A stretch of 12,909 nt of DNA from Clostridiales bacterium UBA7044 (GTDB lineage Bacteria > Bacillota > Clostridia > Oscillospirales > Oscillospiraceae): assembly GCA_002493965.1 (NCBI GenBank), contig DLAP01000036.1, forward strand, positions 1 through 12,909, given 5' to 3'. The notes under the pieces were generated by a model. It was not told the DNA's origin. It did not search any database and saw nothing but the letters and a program-made list of their open reading frames with translations. Made by a program: the position numbers and the translations under genes. This document shows positions 1-5,906 of the stretch, piece after piece; position 1 is the stretch's first letter, and each line of letters begins with the position of its first letter.

Positions 1-207
1 ACGGAGGACGGCTGGATGGATCACATCACCCTGCAAAACGCCTTCCGGGCCTTAAATGACCGGGAAAAGCAGATCCTCTCCCTCCGGTTCTACGACGGGA
101 AAACCCAGATGGAGGTGGCAAACACCTTAGGCATCTCCCAGGCTCAGGTATCGCGGCTGGAAAAGGGCGCCATTTCGGCCATGCGCAAATCCGTCAGCGT
201 CTCCTAG
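1..207 (+). CDS. sigG: Sporulation RNA polymerase sigma factor, C-terminal end (probable SigG), partial
   Basis: The reading frame is open from base 1, so the start lies outside the window and the ATG at 16 is internal. What remains is sigma-70 region 4: a segment around LNDREKQILSLRFYDGKTQM followed by the helix-turn-helix GISQAQVSRLEKGAI, which contacts the promoter -35 element. The run KTQMEVANTLGISQAQVSRLEK closely matches what I know of SigG/SigF, the forespore sigma factors of endospore formers. The next gene is a YlmC/YmxH protein; in Bacillus the sigE-sigG cluster is also followed by ylm genes, which favours SigG over SigF. The sigma-family call is firm; the choice of SigG rests on neighbourhood and recalled sequence. 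Confidence 0.85.
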   Translation, partial: TEDGWMDHITLQNAFRALNDREKQILSLRFYDGKTQMEVANTLGISQAQVSRLEKGAISAMRKSVSVS

Positions 208-238
208 CGCCTCCCAAACGTGCGCAGCACATTTCACT

Positions 239-271
239 CCAATATCCCAGGTCGGCAGCCTGGGATATTGG
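239..271. other. Perfect 13-bp inverted repeat between sigG and ylmC
   Basis: CCAATATCCCAGG at 239-251 pairs perfectly with CCTGGGATATTGG at 259-271 around a 7-nt loop. No T-run follows on either strand, so it is not a standard intrinsic terminator. It could be a stabilising or processing hairpin in a sigG-ylmC transcript, or a protein-binding palindrome upstream of ylmC. Confidence 0.6.
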
Positions 272-325
272 ACATATTCCTCCCTCCCCCCGCATACAGT
301 GAACCAAACTACGGGGAGGGCGGAT

Positions 326-607
326 ATGTCTATGAAATTTACGGAACTGCAGTGCAAGGAAGTCATCTGTGTGGCTACAGGACAGCGTCTGGGCTTTGTC
401 AGTGATGTGATGGTGGAAATTCCGGGCGGCCAGGTCTGCTCCATTGTGGTGCCCTGTCAAAACCGGTTCCCCGGTTCCTTTGGCCGTCGGGAGGACTTTC
501 TCATTCCCTGGAACTGCATCAAGCGCATCGGCCCGGACATTGTGCTGGTGGACGTTCGTCCCGAAGACTGCCGGGCACCAAGGCAAAAACCCGGCCTCAC
601 TTTCTGA
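326..607 (+). CDS. ylmC: YlmC/YmxH-family PRC-barrel protein (sporulation-associated)
   Basis: This is a 93-residue protein and the family is normally about 80-100. The ATG at 326 is preferred because GGGGAGGG (313-320) sits just upstream; an in-frame GTG at 299 would extend it by nine residues but has no ribosome site. The sequence follows the YlmC/YmxH pattern: an N-terminal FTELQCKEVICVATGQRLGF strand pair, GGQVCSIVVPCQNRF, then FGRREDFLIPWNCIKRIGPD and ILVDV-like ending residues. This is a small PRC-barrel fold with no known enzymatic activity. Members sit next to sporulation sigma genes in many Firmicutes; their biochemical role is unsettled. About ten residues after the last conserved strand (from roughly 78) are specific to this protein. 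Confidence 0.88.
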   Translation: MSMKFTELQCKEVICVATGQRLGFVSDVMVEIPGGQVCSIVVPCQNRFPGSFGRREDFLIPWNCIKRIGPDIVLVDVRPEDCRAPRQKPGLTF

Positions 608-655
608 AATAAAAGAAATTCCCTGATTTTTTCTGAAAAATTGTGGAAATAATAC

Positions 656-684
656 TTGCATTCTCGCATCGCTTCCGCTATAAT
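656..684 (+). promoter_or_regulatory. Sigma-A type promoter for rpsB-tsf
   Basis: TTGCAT at 656-661 and TATAAT at 679-684 are separated by 17 bases. Transcription would begin near 690, leaving about 120 nt of leader before rpsB. Confidence 0.85.
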
Positions 685-726
685 AATCCGGCATGGGCTT
701 AATTGTCTGTGACATTACAAACCACA

Positions 727-785
727 CACCCGGTGATCGGCCGCCCTCGTGCATTTTTGCGGGCAGGCCCGAGATGATCGGGGTG
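727..785 (+). promoter_or_regulatory. Structured 5' leader of rpsB, candidate autoregulatory RNA
   Basis: One long stem can be drawn from nested arms: CACCC 727-731 with GGGTG 781-785, GATC 735-738 with GATC 776-779, GGCC 739-742 with GGCC 766-769, CCC 744-746 with GGG 761-763, and GCA 751-753 with TGC 758-760 around a TTTT loop. It ends just before the ribosome-binding site at 797-803. Ribosomal protein operons are often controlled by leader RNAs that bind one of their products. I do not recognise this as a described class, and regulation by S2 is inference. Confidence 0.5.
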
Positions 786-812
786 GAGGAAAAACAAAAG
801 GAGAAAATCAAA

Positions 813-1556
813 ATGGCTGTCGTATCTATGAAGCAACTGCTGGAGGCCGGCGTGCATTTCGGTCATCAGACCCGCCGCTGGAACCCCAAAATGGCCCCCT
901 ACATCTACACCGAGCGTAACGGTATCTACATCATCGACCTGCAGAAGACCGTGAAGAAGCTGGAAGAGGCCTACAACTTTGTCCGTGACTGCTCCGCAAA
1001 TGGCGGCAACGTGCTGTTCGTCGGCACCAAGAAGCAGGCTCAGGACGCCATCAAGGAAGAAGCTGCCCGCTGCGGCGGTTACTATGTCAACGCCCGTTGG
1101 CTGGGCGGTATGCTGACCAACTTCCGCACCATGCGTACCCGGATCGACCGTCTGGCTCAGCTGCGCAAGATGGAAGAGGACGGCACCTTTGCTATGCTGC
1201 CCAAGAAGGAAGTCATCAAGCACCAGGGCGAAATTGAGAAGCTGGAGAAGTACCTGGGCGGCGTGAAGGAAATGAAGAAGCTCCCCGCCTGCCTGTTCAT
1301 CGTGGACCCCCGGAAGGAGCGCAACGCCATCGCCGAAGCCCGGAAGCTGAACATCCCCATCGTAGCCATCGTGGACACCAACTGCGATCCCGACGAGATC
1401 GACTATGTGATTCCCGGCAACGATGACGCCATCCGCGCCATCCGCCTGATTGCCGCCGCCATGGCCAACGCCGCCATCGAAGGCCGTCAGGGTGAGGACG
1501 CCCAGGCTCAGGCCGAGGCTAACGTGGAAGCACCCGCCGAGCCCGCCGCTGAATAA
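813..1556 (+). CDS. rpsB: 30S ribosomal protein S2
   Basis: The protein has 247 residues, close to the bacterial norm. It begins MAVVSMKQLLEAGVHFGHQT, the typical S2 start, and shows RRWNPKMAPYIYTERNGIYI, the helical KTVKKLEEAY segment, the VLFVGTKKQAQ strand, NARWLGGMLTNF, and late motifs KLPACLFIVDP, NIPIVAIVDTNCDP and IDYVIPGNDDA. S2 joins the 30S subunit late in assembly at the head-body junction, binding 16S rRNA and helping recruit S1 where S1 exists. The ATG at 813 is preferred over in-frame upstream codons because AAAGGAG (797-803) precedes it and the homologous N-terminus starts there. The tail after about residue 228 is rich in Ala, Glu and Gln, a common low-complexity extension. 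tsf follows after 24 bp. Confidence 0.98.
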   Translation: MAVVSMKQLLEAGVHFGHQTRRWNPKMAPYIYTERNGIYIIDLQKTVKKLEEAYNFVRDCSANGGNVLFVGTKKQAQDAIKEEAARCGGYYVNARWLGGMLTNFRTMRTRIDRLAQLRKMEEDGTFAMLPKKEVIKHQGEIEKLEKYLGGVKEMKKLPACLFIVDPRKERNAIAEARKLNIPIVAIVDTNCDPDEIDYVIPGNDDAIRAIRLIAAAMANAAIEGRQGEDAQAQAEANVEAPAEPAAE

Positions 1557-1580
1557 GATAGAATATAGGAGGAAACGAAA

Positions 1581-2510
1581 ATGGCTTTTACTGCTCAGGA
1601 CGTTAAGAAGCTCCGTGAAATGACCAACGTCGGTATGATGGACTGCAAGAAGGCGCTCCAGGCTACCGATGGCGATATGGACAAGGCCGTTGACTGGCTC
1701 CGGGAAAAGGGCCTGGCCAAGGCCGCCAAGAAGGCTAGCCGTGTGGCCGCCGAGGGCGTTGCTTACGCTGCCGTCATCGACGGTGTGGGCGTTGTCATCG
1801 AGGTCAACTCCGAGACCGACTTTGCCGCCAAGACCGATGCTTTCCTGGATCTGGTAAAGAACCTGGCCGCTGTGGTCGCCGCTCAGAACCCCGCTGATGT
1901 GGACGCGCTGAAGGCCTGCACCTACCCTGGCTCCAGCCTGACCGTCACCGAAATCATGCAGGAGAAGGTCATGTCTATTGGTGAGAATATGCAGATCCGC
2001 CGCTTCGCCCGGTTTGCCGACAACACCTCCGTCGCCTATGTGCACGCTGGCGGCACCCATGGTGTTCTGGTGAATCTGGCTGTGGAGGGCGGCATTGACG
2101 CCACCGAGATGGGCAAGAACGTAGCCATGCAGATCGCCGCTATGTCCCCCAAGTACTGGGACAAGACCCAGGTTCCCCAGGCTGACGTGGACAAGGAAAT
2201 GGAAGTACAGCTGGCCCTCATGGACAACGATCCCAAGATGGCTTCCAAGCCCGCCGCTGTGAAGGAGAAGATTGCCGCCGGCAAGCTGAACGCCTTCTAC
2301 AAGGAGAACTGCCTGCTGCAACAGGAGTTTGTCCGCTCCGACCTCTTCAAGGGCGACGTTGCCGGTTATCTGGCTGACGCTTCCAAGAAGCTGGGCGGCT
2401 CCGTCAAGTTTGTGGACGCCATTCACTATGTGAAGGGCGAGGGCATCGAGAAGAAGGTTGACGACTTCGCCGCTGAGGTTGCCGCCCAGATCGCTGGTGC
2501 TCAGAAGTAA
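1581..2510 (+). CDS. tsf: Translation elongation factor Ts
   Basis: This is a 309-residue EF-Ts, the guanine nucleotide exchange factor that releases GDP from EF-Tu. The N-terminal UBA-like domain covers roughly residues 1-50 and carries the signature LREMTNVGMMDCKKAL. The core begins near residue 55 with AAEGVAYAAV and includes VIEVNSETDFAAK, the region that contacts EF-Tu. Later segments FARFADNTSVAYVHAGGTHG and LLQQEFVRSD fit the second core subdomain. AGGAGG at 1567-1572 lies nine bases before the ATG. The rpsB-tsf pairing is conserved across bacteria, and both are probably made from the promoter at 656-684. A terminator closes the operon 20 bp downstream. Confidence 0.98.
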   Translation: MAFTAQDVKKLREMTNVGMMDCKKALQATDGDMDKAVDWLREKGLAKAAKKASRVAAEGVAYAAVIDGVGVVIEVNSETDFAAKTDAFLDLVKNLAAVVAAQNPADVDALKACTYPGSSLTVTEIMQEKVMSIGENMQIRRFARFADNTSVAYVHAGGTHGVLVNLAVEGGIDATEMGKNVAMQIAAMSPKYWDKTQVPQADVDKEMEVQLALMDNDPKMASKPAAVKEKIAAGKLNAFYKENCLLQQEFVRSDLFKGDVAGYLADASKKLGGSVKFVDAIHYVKGEGIEKKVDDFAAEVAAQIAGAQK

Positions 2511-2530
2511 TTTGATATCATCACCAGCAA

Positions 2531-2561
2531 AAATCCCCAACCGAACGGTTGGGGATTTTTT
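2531..2561. terminator. Bidirectional intrinsic terminator between tsf and the minus-strand small-gene operon
   Basis: A 13-bp stem pairs 2531-2543 with 2546-2558, including CCCCAACCG and CGGTTGGGG. T-runs follow on both strands, so it can end tsf transcripts and those of the convergent genes at 2565-3066. Confidence 0.92.
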
Positions 2562-2564
2562 GTG

Positions 2565-2915
2565 TCACTTTGCAATGCCTCTCTCAATTTGTGCCGCTGC
2601 CGCGGGGTTTAGTTCCCTGATTTTCTCCAGTGTCCGCTTCTCCGGATTCTTAGCGTATACAGCTACTGCAGTATCCACAGATTTTGCAATCTCAGGCTCC
2701 AAATTAAGGTCTTTTACCTGCTTCCACCATTTGTTAAACGCCTTATTGCTGCTAATCCATTTGCCTCCAATCAAAAAGGGAACCGCCATAACAATTATTC
2801 CCAGACCGGTAGCTGCCTCTCCTTCTGTTATTGACACAATACCATATAGTACCATTCCGCAGCCAATTATACTTACGATGGATGCTAAAAAAGAATTACG
2901 ATAGTATAGAATCAC
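2565..2915 (-). CDS. Small two-pass membrane protein of unknown function
   Basis: The 116-residue product starts at a GTG (2915-2913). An AAAGGAG site seven bases upstream lies inside the end of the preceding 48-codon gene, which suggests coupled translation. The first half is hydrophobic: a segment near residues 10-28 (SIVSIIGCGMVLYGIVSI) and another near 35-53 (ATGLGIIVMAVPFLIGGKW), forming a helical hairpin. The second half is soluble and charged, with KAFNKWWKQVKDL and a C-terminal NPEKRTLEKIRELNPAAAAQ region. I do not recognise the family. It shares a promoter with the tiny membrane gene before it. AT-rich codon use compared with rpsB-tsf hints at lower expression or different origin. 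Confidence 0.75.
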   Translation of the reverse strand: MILYYRNSFLASIVSIIGCGMVLYGIVSITEGEAATGLGIIVMAVPFLIGGKWISSNKAFNKWWKQVKDLNLEPEIAKSVDTAVAVYAKNPEKRTLEKIRELNPAAAAQIERGIAK

Positions 2916-2919
2916 AATA

Positions 2920-3066
2920 TCACTCCTTTTGCTCTTTAGGCTTTTTTATCAACGTTGCAATACCGATGCCAATCAATCCAGCCCCTATTGGCATTGATAC
3001 GAAAAGCAGGACCAGCAAGCCTGCCCCGATTTCCAACACGCCGGCTATCAATTTGTTTTTTTCCAC
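2920..3066 (-). CDS. Tiny hydrophobic membrane protein (48 residues), unknown
   Basis: This short frame starts at a GTG (3066-3064) behind an AAGGGAG-type ribosome site in the 20 bases upstream, and stops at a TGA (2922-2920) four bases before the next gene. The product begins MEKNKLIAGVLEIGAG when the GTG is read as Met. It has two hydrophobic stretches, about residues 6-24 and 26-40, the second glycine-rich (GAGLIGIGIATLI), and a basic/acidic tail KKPKEQKE. It sits directly behind a perfect-spacing consensus promoter (3121-3149), which is the main reason to think it is real. The family is unknown; small holin-like, stress or toxin peptides are possible but unproven. Confidence 0.65.
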   Translation of the reverse strand: MEKNKLIAGVLEIGAGLLVLLFVSMPIGAGLIGIGIATLIKKPKEQKE

Positions 3067-3120
3067 TTTCTTGTCTCCCTTCTTTTTTCTATAGATGGAT
3101 TTAAAATCCCCATGTCCCTC

Positions 3121-3149
3121 ATTATATATCTTTTAATTCTTCATGTCAA
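3121..3149 (-). promoter_or_regulatory. Consensus sigma-A promoter for the small membrane-protein operon
   Basis: Read on the minus strand, TTGACA (3149-3144) and TATAAT (3126-3121) are separated by exactly 17 bases, a perfect match to both consensus boxes. Transcription would start near 3114. The divergent regulator gene begins at 3223, so this region could hold its operators. Confidence 0.9.
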
Positions 3150-3222
3150 GAAAAATGTATTCTTAAATTCCACATATTTTCCTATTCATCGCCTTATAAT
3201 ATATCGATAGGAGGTGCTGTGG

Positions 3223-3549
3223 ATGGACTATACGCAATGGTTCGCCGACCGGCTTGCCCAGCTTCGAATGGAAAAGAAGATATCCGCCAGAGATATGAGC
3301 CTGTCTCTGGGGCAAAGCGCAAGCTATATCAATAAAATCGAAAACCGGCGCACCCTTCCCTCTATGAACGGTTTCTTTTATATCTGTGAATATCTGGGCA
3401 TCACCCCTCAGGAGTTTTTCGATACAGGAGCCGCTTCTCCCTCCAAATCCGCGGAGATTTCCCGCCAGCTCGGGAAATTGTCTCCGGAAAAGGCATCGCA
3501 TATCCTTCAGATAATTCTAGACCTTGCCGGTGACGAAGCACAGGGTTGA
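3223..3549 (+). CDS. XRE/Cro-family helix-turn-helix transcriptional regulator
   Basis: The product has 108 residues. An HTH_3 domain spans about residues 6-66: FADRLAQLRMEKKISARDMS is the first helix pair, and SLGQSASYINKIENRRTLPS holds the recognition helix with the conserved N-K-I-E-N run. FFYICEYLGITPQEFF completes the five-helix fold. The C-terminal 40 residues (SKSAEISRQLGKLSPEKASH onward) may serve in dimerisation. The ATG at 3223 is chosen because AGGAGG (3209-3214) lies eight bases upstream; an in-frame GTG at 3214 would overlap that site. A TATAAT at 3195-3200 may be its -10, though no good -35 is visible. Divergence from the small membrane-protein operon suggests it controls that operon, itself, or both. 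Confidence 0.88.
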   Translation: MDYTQWFADRLAQLRMEKKISARDMSLSLGQSASYINKIENRRTLPSMNGFFYICEYLGITPQEFFDTGAASPSKSAEISRQLGKLSPEKASHILQIILDLAGDEAQG

Positions 3550-3594
3550 AACCGTCCTGTAGATCGCTGCGCATTTTTATCCTGCATATGAAAA

Positions 3595-3646
3595 AAGCTG
3601 CTCTCCATGACATAAACTGTCACAGGAAGCAGCGCTTCATTTTTTT
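3595..3646 (+). terminator. Intrinsic terminator after the XRE regulator, repeat copy 1
   Basis: GCTGCT (3597-3602) pairs with AGCAGC (3628-3633), TGACA (3608-3612) with TGTCA (3618-3622), and seven T follow at 3640-3646. Its right arm TCACAGGAAGCAGCGCTT (3620-3637) recurs exactly at 5870-5887, although the left arm is less perfect here than in that copy. Confidence 0.8.
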
Positions 3647-3723
3647 AGAATTCATCTAAAACCTTTTCCCTCATTTGCTGTGTATATAGATGTAGACACT
3701 AACATAGAAAGAAGGGATCCGCA

Positions 3724-4281
3724 ATGGAGGACAGACAAATTCTGGAACTGTACTTTCAGCGCTCGGAACAGGCCATTCAGGAAACCGATTTAAAATACGG
3801 CGGCTATTGCTATAAAATCGCCTACGGCATCCTGGGGTGCCGGGAGGATTCCGAGGAAAGCGTCAGTGATACCTATCTGTGCGCCTGGAACGCCATTCCA
3901 CCCCGGCGGCCCACGGTCTTCTCCGCTTTTCTGGCCAAGCTGACCCGGAACATCTCCATCAATCACTGGAAGCGGGCCCACGCCAAAAAACGGGGCGGCG
4001 GCCAGGTCTGCGTTGCTCTGGAGGAACTGGAGGAATGTGTCTCCGGCAGCGAAACCGTGGAGGACCGGATGGCCCGGAAAGAGGTGGCCGCTTGCTTAAG
4101 CCGCTTTTTGCTGACCCTTTCCGAGGAGGAACGGAAGGTATTTTTGTGTCGATACTGGTATGTAAACTCCATCGAGGAGATTTCCGTCCGGATGGGGTTC
4201 TCGGCCAGTAAAGTCAAGTCCATGCTTTTCCGGACACGAGGAAAACTGGCAAAGCTTTTGGAAAAGGAGGGGCTTCAATGA
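3724..4281 (+). CDS. ECF-like RNA polymerase sigma factor
   Basis: The 185-residue length is normal for an extracytoplasmic-function sigma factor, which has only regions 2 and 4. Region 2 lies at about residues 22-90: CYKIAYGILGCREDSEESVS is region 2.1-2.2, and AFLAKLTRNISINHWKRAHA is region 2.3-2.4, used for -10 melting and recognition. An acidic linker (ALEELEECVSGSE) follows. Region 4, about 123-180, includes LTLSEEERKVFLCRYWYVNS and a helix-turn-helix IEEISVRMGFSASKVKSMLF for the -35. A GAAGGGA ribosome site precedes the ATG at 3724. The stop overlaps the start of the next gene (ATGA, 4278-4281), the typical layout of a sigma gene with its cognate membrane regulator. No clear autoregulated promoter could be defined in 3647-3710. 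Confidence 0.9.
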   Translation: MEDRQILELYFQRSEQAIQETDLKYGGYCYKIAYGILGCREDSEESVSDTYLCAWNAIPPRRPTVFSAFLAKLTRNISINHWKRAHAKKRGGGQVCVALEELEECVSGSETVEDRMARKEVAACLSRFLLTLSEEERKVFLCRYWYVNSIEEISVRMGFSASKVKSMLFRTRGKLAKLLEKEGLQ

Positions 4282-5837
4282 CAAGTCTGGAATTATTTAC
4301 GGTGCTCAGCGGGGTCAGTGCCGAAGCCCTGTCCGGGATGGAAGCGCTGCAAATGAACATCCCTGCCGCCAAATCTCACAGGAAGCCGTTCACACGCGGG
4401 CTTCTCATTGCCGCTGCGATTTCCATTTTACTTCTTCTGTCCGGCTGCTGCCTGTATGTAATCACCCGGAATCTCAATTGGTCGAAGGAACTGGAACAGG
4501 ACCTGCGGCCCTACAATGAAGCTACTGATATTGGCATTCTGTCCAAGAACTGGATGCTGGACGAAGCCGCCATTGGGCTTTCCGCCGCCCCTCCTGTGGA
4601 CGGTACCGTGGAAATCACCTGTCAGGAATGGGGCCTGAATTCGGAGGGCACCCTGAACATTGGAACGGAATACTGGATCGAAAAGTGGAATGGGAAAACC
4701 TATGAGGAAATCCCCACCCTGGACAAAACGCCCTGGATTCTTCCGGAGCAGCAGGTGATCTGCGGGACAGAGAGCCACTGGATGGTCAACTACCGAGAGA
4801 AATACGGGGAGCTGGAACCGGGGAACTACCGCATTGGGCTGATGGTTTCTAAAATGGGCCAGAGTGGCGAGCTTTCAGAGCTTGGGTGCTTTGCCAAGTT
4901 CCGGGTGCAGGAAACCAACCTGGTTCCCTATTTGGAAAAGTTTAACCAGGCCTATACGGCCCTGATAAACACGGAGGCCTATCATATTCTCGTCACCGAC
5001 TATTATCATAACCAGATGGGTGACAATCCCGTAGAATATGAGGCACGCCGGGAGGAAATCTGGAAAAGCGGCAATGACTATCTCGAAACCACAGCAGTTC
5101 AGTGGCTGAACCAGGAGGACTTCGATGACTCCAGCGCGGGCGGCGCCCTCATGCTGCGCTCCGGCGTAGGTTACAGCGTAGACTGGGCAGAAGGGGGCGC
5201 TTTGGATCAGCCGATAAGCTGGGAAACGCTTGATTTTGTAAAGGAAAACAGCTTTACTCTGTGGAATATTATGTATGAAGGTGTCTATCAGTCCGCCGTG
5301 GATGTGGAAAATTTGGATGGACAGCTCAATATTATGAAAGCCCATGATTATGGCGGCGATATTGGAACAGAGTATTTCGAAATTCGGGCCTTCTTCGATT
5401 CCGAGGGAAACATCACCCGGCTGGAAAGTGCGAAAATTCCCGGCCTGACCTACAGTGAGGAAGATCGTATTCTTTGGGATACGGTGGAGGTTTTGCCCAT
5501 CTCGCCCGAGGAAGCGGCTGCGCTTATGCAAAGCATTGACCTGACCAATGCCTCCCCCTTCTCCTTTGCGGAAGACAAGCAGCAGATAGAAGCGAACGGC
5601 TACGTCGTAAAGACAGATGGCTTCCACAACACCACCGCCCAGGGACAAGTCAATATTGAATCCGCAGAGCAGCTGGCAAGGGCAGAGATAACCTCCAAGT
5701 CGAACATCGTAAGGGTCTGCCGCGATCAGGATGCGGGAATCTGGAAGGTCACCTTCACCTACTCCCAGGACGACAGCATCTACTACGCCGTGTATATGGA
5801 CAATACCGGCGTCACCCAGATGGTCGTATCAAAATAA
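4278..5837 (+). CDS. Single-pass membrane protein with Ig-like outer domain, probable anti-sigma sensor
   Basis: The 519-residue protein overlaps the sigma gene by four bases and has AAAGGAGGGG (4263-4272) before its ATG. About 40 cytoplasmic residues, short for an anti-sigma domain, precede one membrane helix at about 41-62 (GLLIAAAISILLLLSGCCLY). The rest should lie outside the cell. Residues about 108-211 resemble the bacterial Ig-like Big_14 type: a TEYWIEKWNGKTYEEIP strand pair and a later YGELEPGNYRIGLMV hairpin. The remaining 300 residues are rich in acidic and aromatic positions, with no family I recognise. By position it should restrain the sigma factor and sense a wall or envelope signal; no ZAS or other standard anti-sigma motif is visible, so this is inference. 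A terminator follows eight bases after the stop. Confidence 0.75.
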   Translation: MTSLELFTVLSGVSAEALSGMEALQMNIPAAKSHRKPFTRGLLIAAAISILLLLSGCCLYVITRNLNWSKELEQDLRPYNEATDIGILSKNWMLDEAAIGLSAAPPVDGTVEITCQEWGLNSEGTLNIGTEYWIEKWNGKTYEEIPTLDKTPWILPEQQVICGTESHWMVNYREKYGELEPGNYRIGLMVSKMGQSGELSELGCFAKFRVQETNLVPYLEKFNQAYTALINTEAYHILVTDYYHNQMGDNPVEYEARREEIWKSGNDYLETTAVQWLNQEDFDDSSAGGALMLRSGVGYSVDWAEGGALDQPISWETLDFVKENSFTLWNIMYEGVYQSAVDVENLDGQLNIMKAHDYGGDIGTEYFEIRAFFDSEGNITRLESAKIPGLTYSEEDRILWDTVEVLPISPEEAAALMQSIDLTNASPFSFAEDKQQIEANGYVVKTDGFHNTTAQGQVNIESAEQLARAEITSKSNIVRVCRDQDAGIWKVTFTYSQDDSIYYAVYMDNTGVTQMVVSK

Positions 5838-5844
5838 CGAAAAG

Positions 5845-5896
5845 AGCGCTGCTTCCCTGACCCAAAAGATCACAGGAAGCAGCGCTTTGCTTTTTT
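5845..5896. terminator. Bidirectional intrinsic terminator between the anti-sigma gene and rodA, repeat copy 2
   Basis: AGCGCTGCTTCC (5845-5856) pairs perfectly with GGAAGCAGCGCT (5875-5886). Six T follow at 5891-5896 on the plus strand, and the minus-strand exit is also T-rich. The right arm matches the terminator at 3595-3646 over 18 nt. Confidence 0.9.
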
Positions 5897-5906
5897 CGTT
5901 CAGAAG

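Noticed and set aside
625..650. AT-only hairpin (ATTTTT/AAAAAT) after ylmC as a terminator
   Set aside because: The stem is six A-T pairs with no GC and no following T-run; too weak to call.
693..812. In-frame N-terminal extension of rpsB from an ATG at 693
   Set aside because: It would start almost at the predicted transcript start without a ribosome site, while the conserved S2 N-terminus begins at 813 with AAAGGAG upstream.
699..2540. 613-codon open frame on the minus strand across rpsB and tsf
   Set aside because: It is antisense to two certain genes, its composition is repetitive Gly/Val/Leu/His as expected from the complement of biased codons, and it has no plausible start site.
3647..3723. 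ECF autoregulated promoter before the sigma gene
   Set aside because: TATATA near 3683 is visible, but no convincing -35 such as an AAC-containing box at proper spacing could be fixed.
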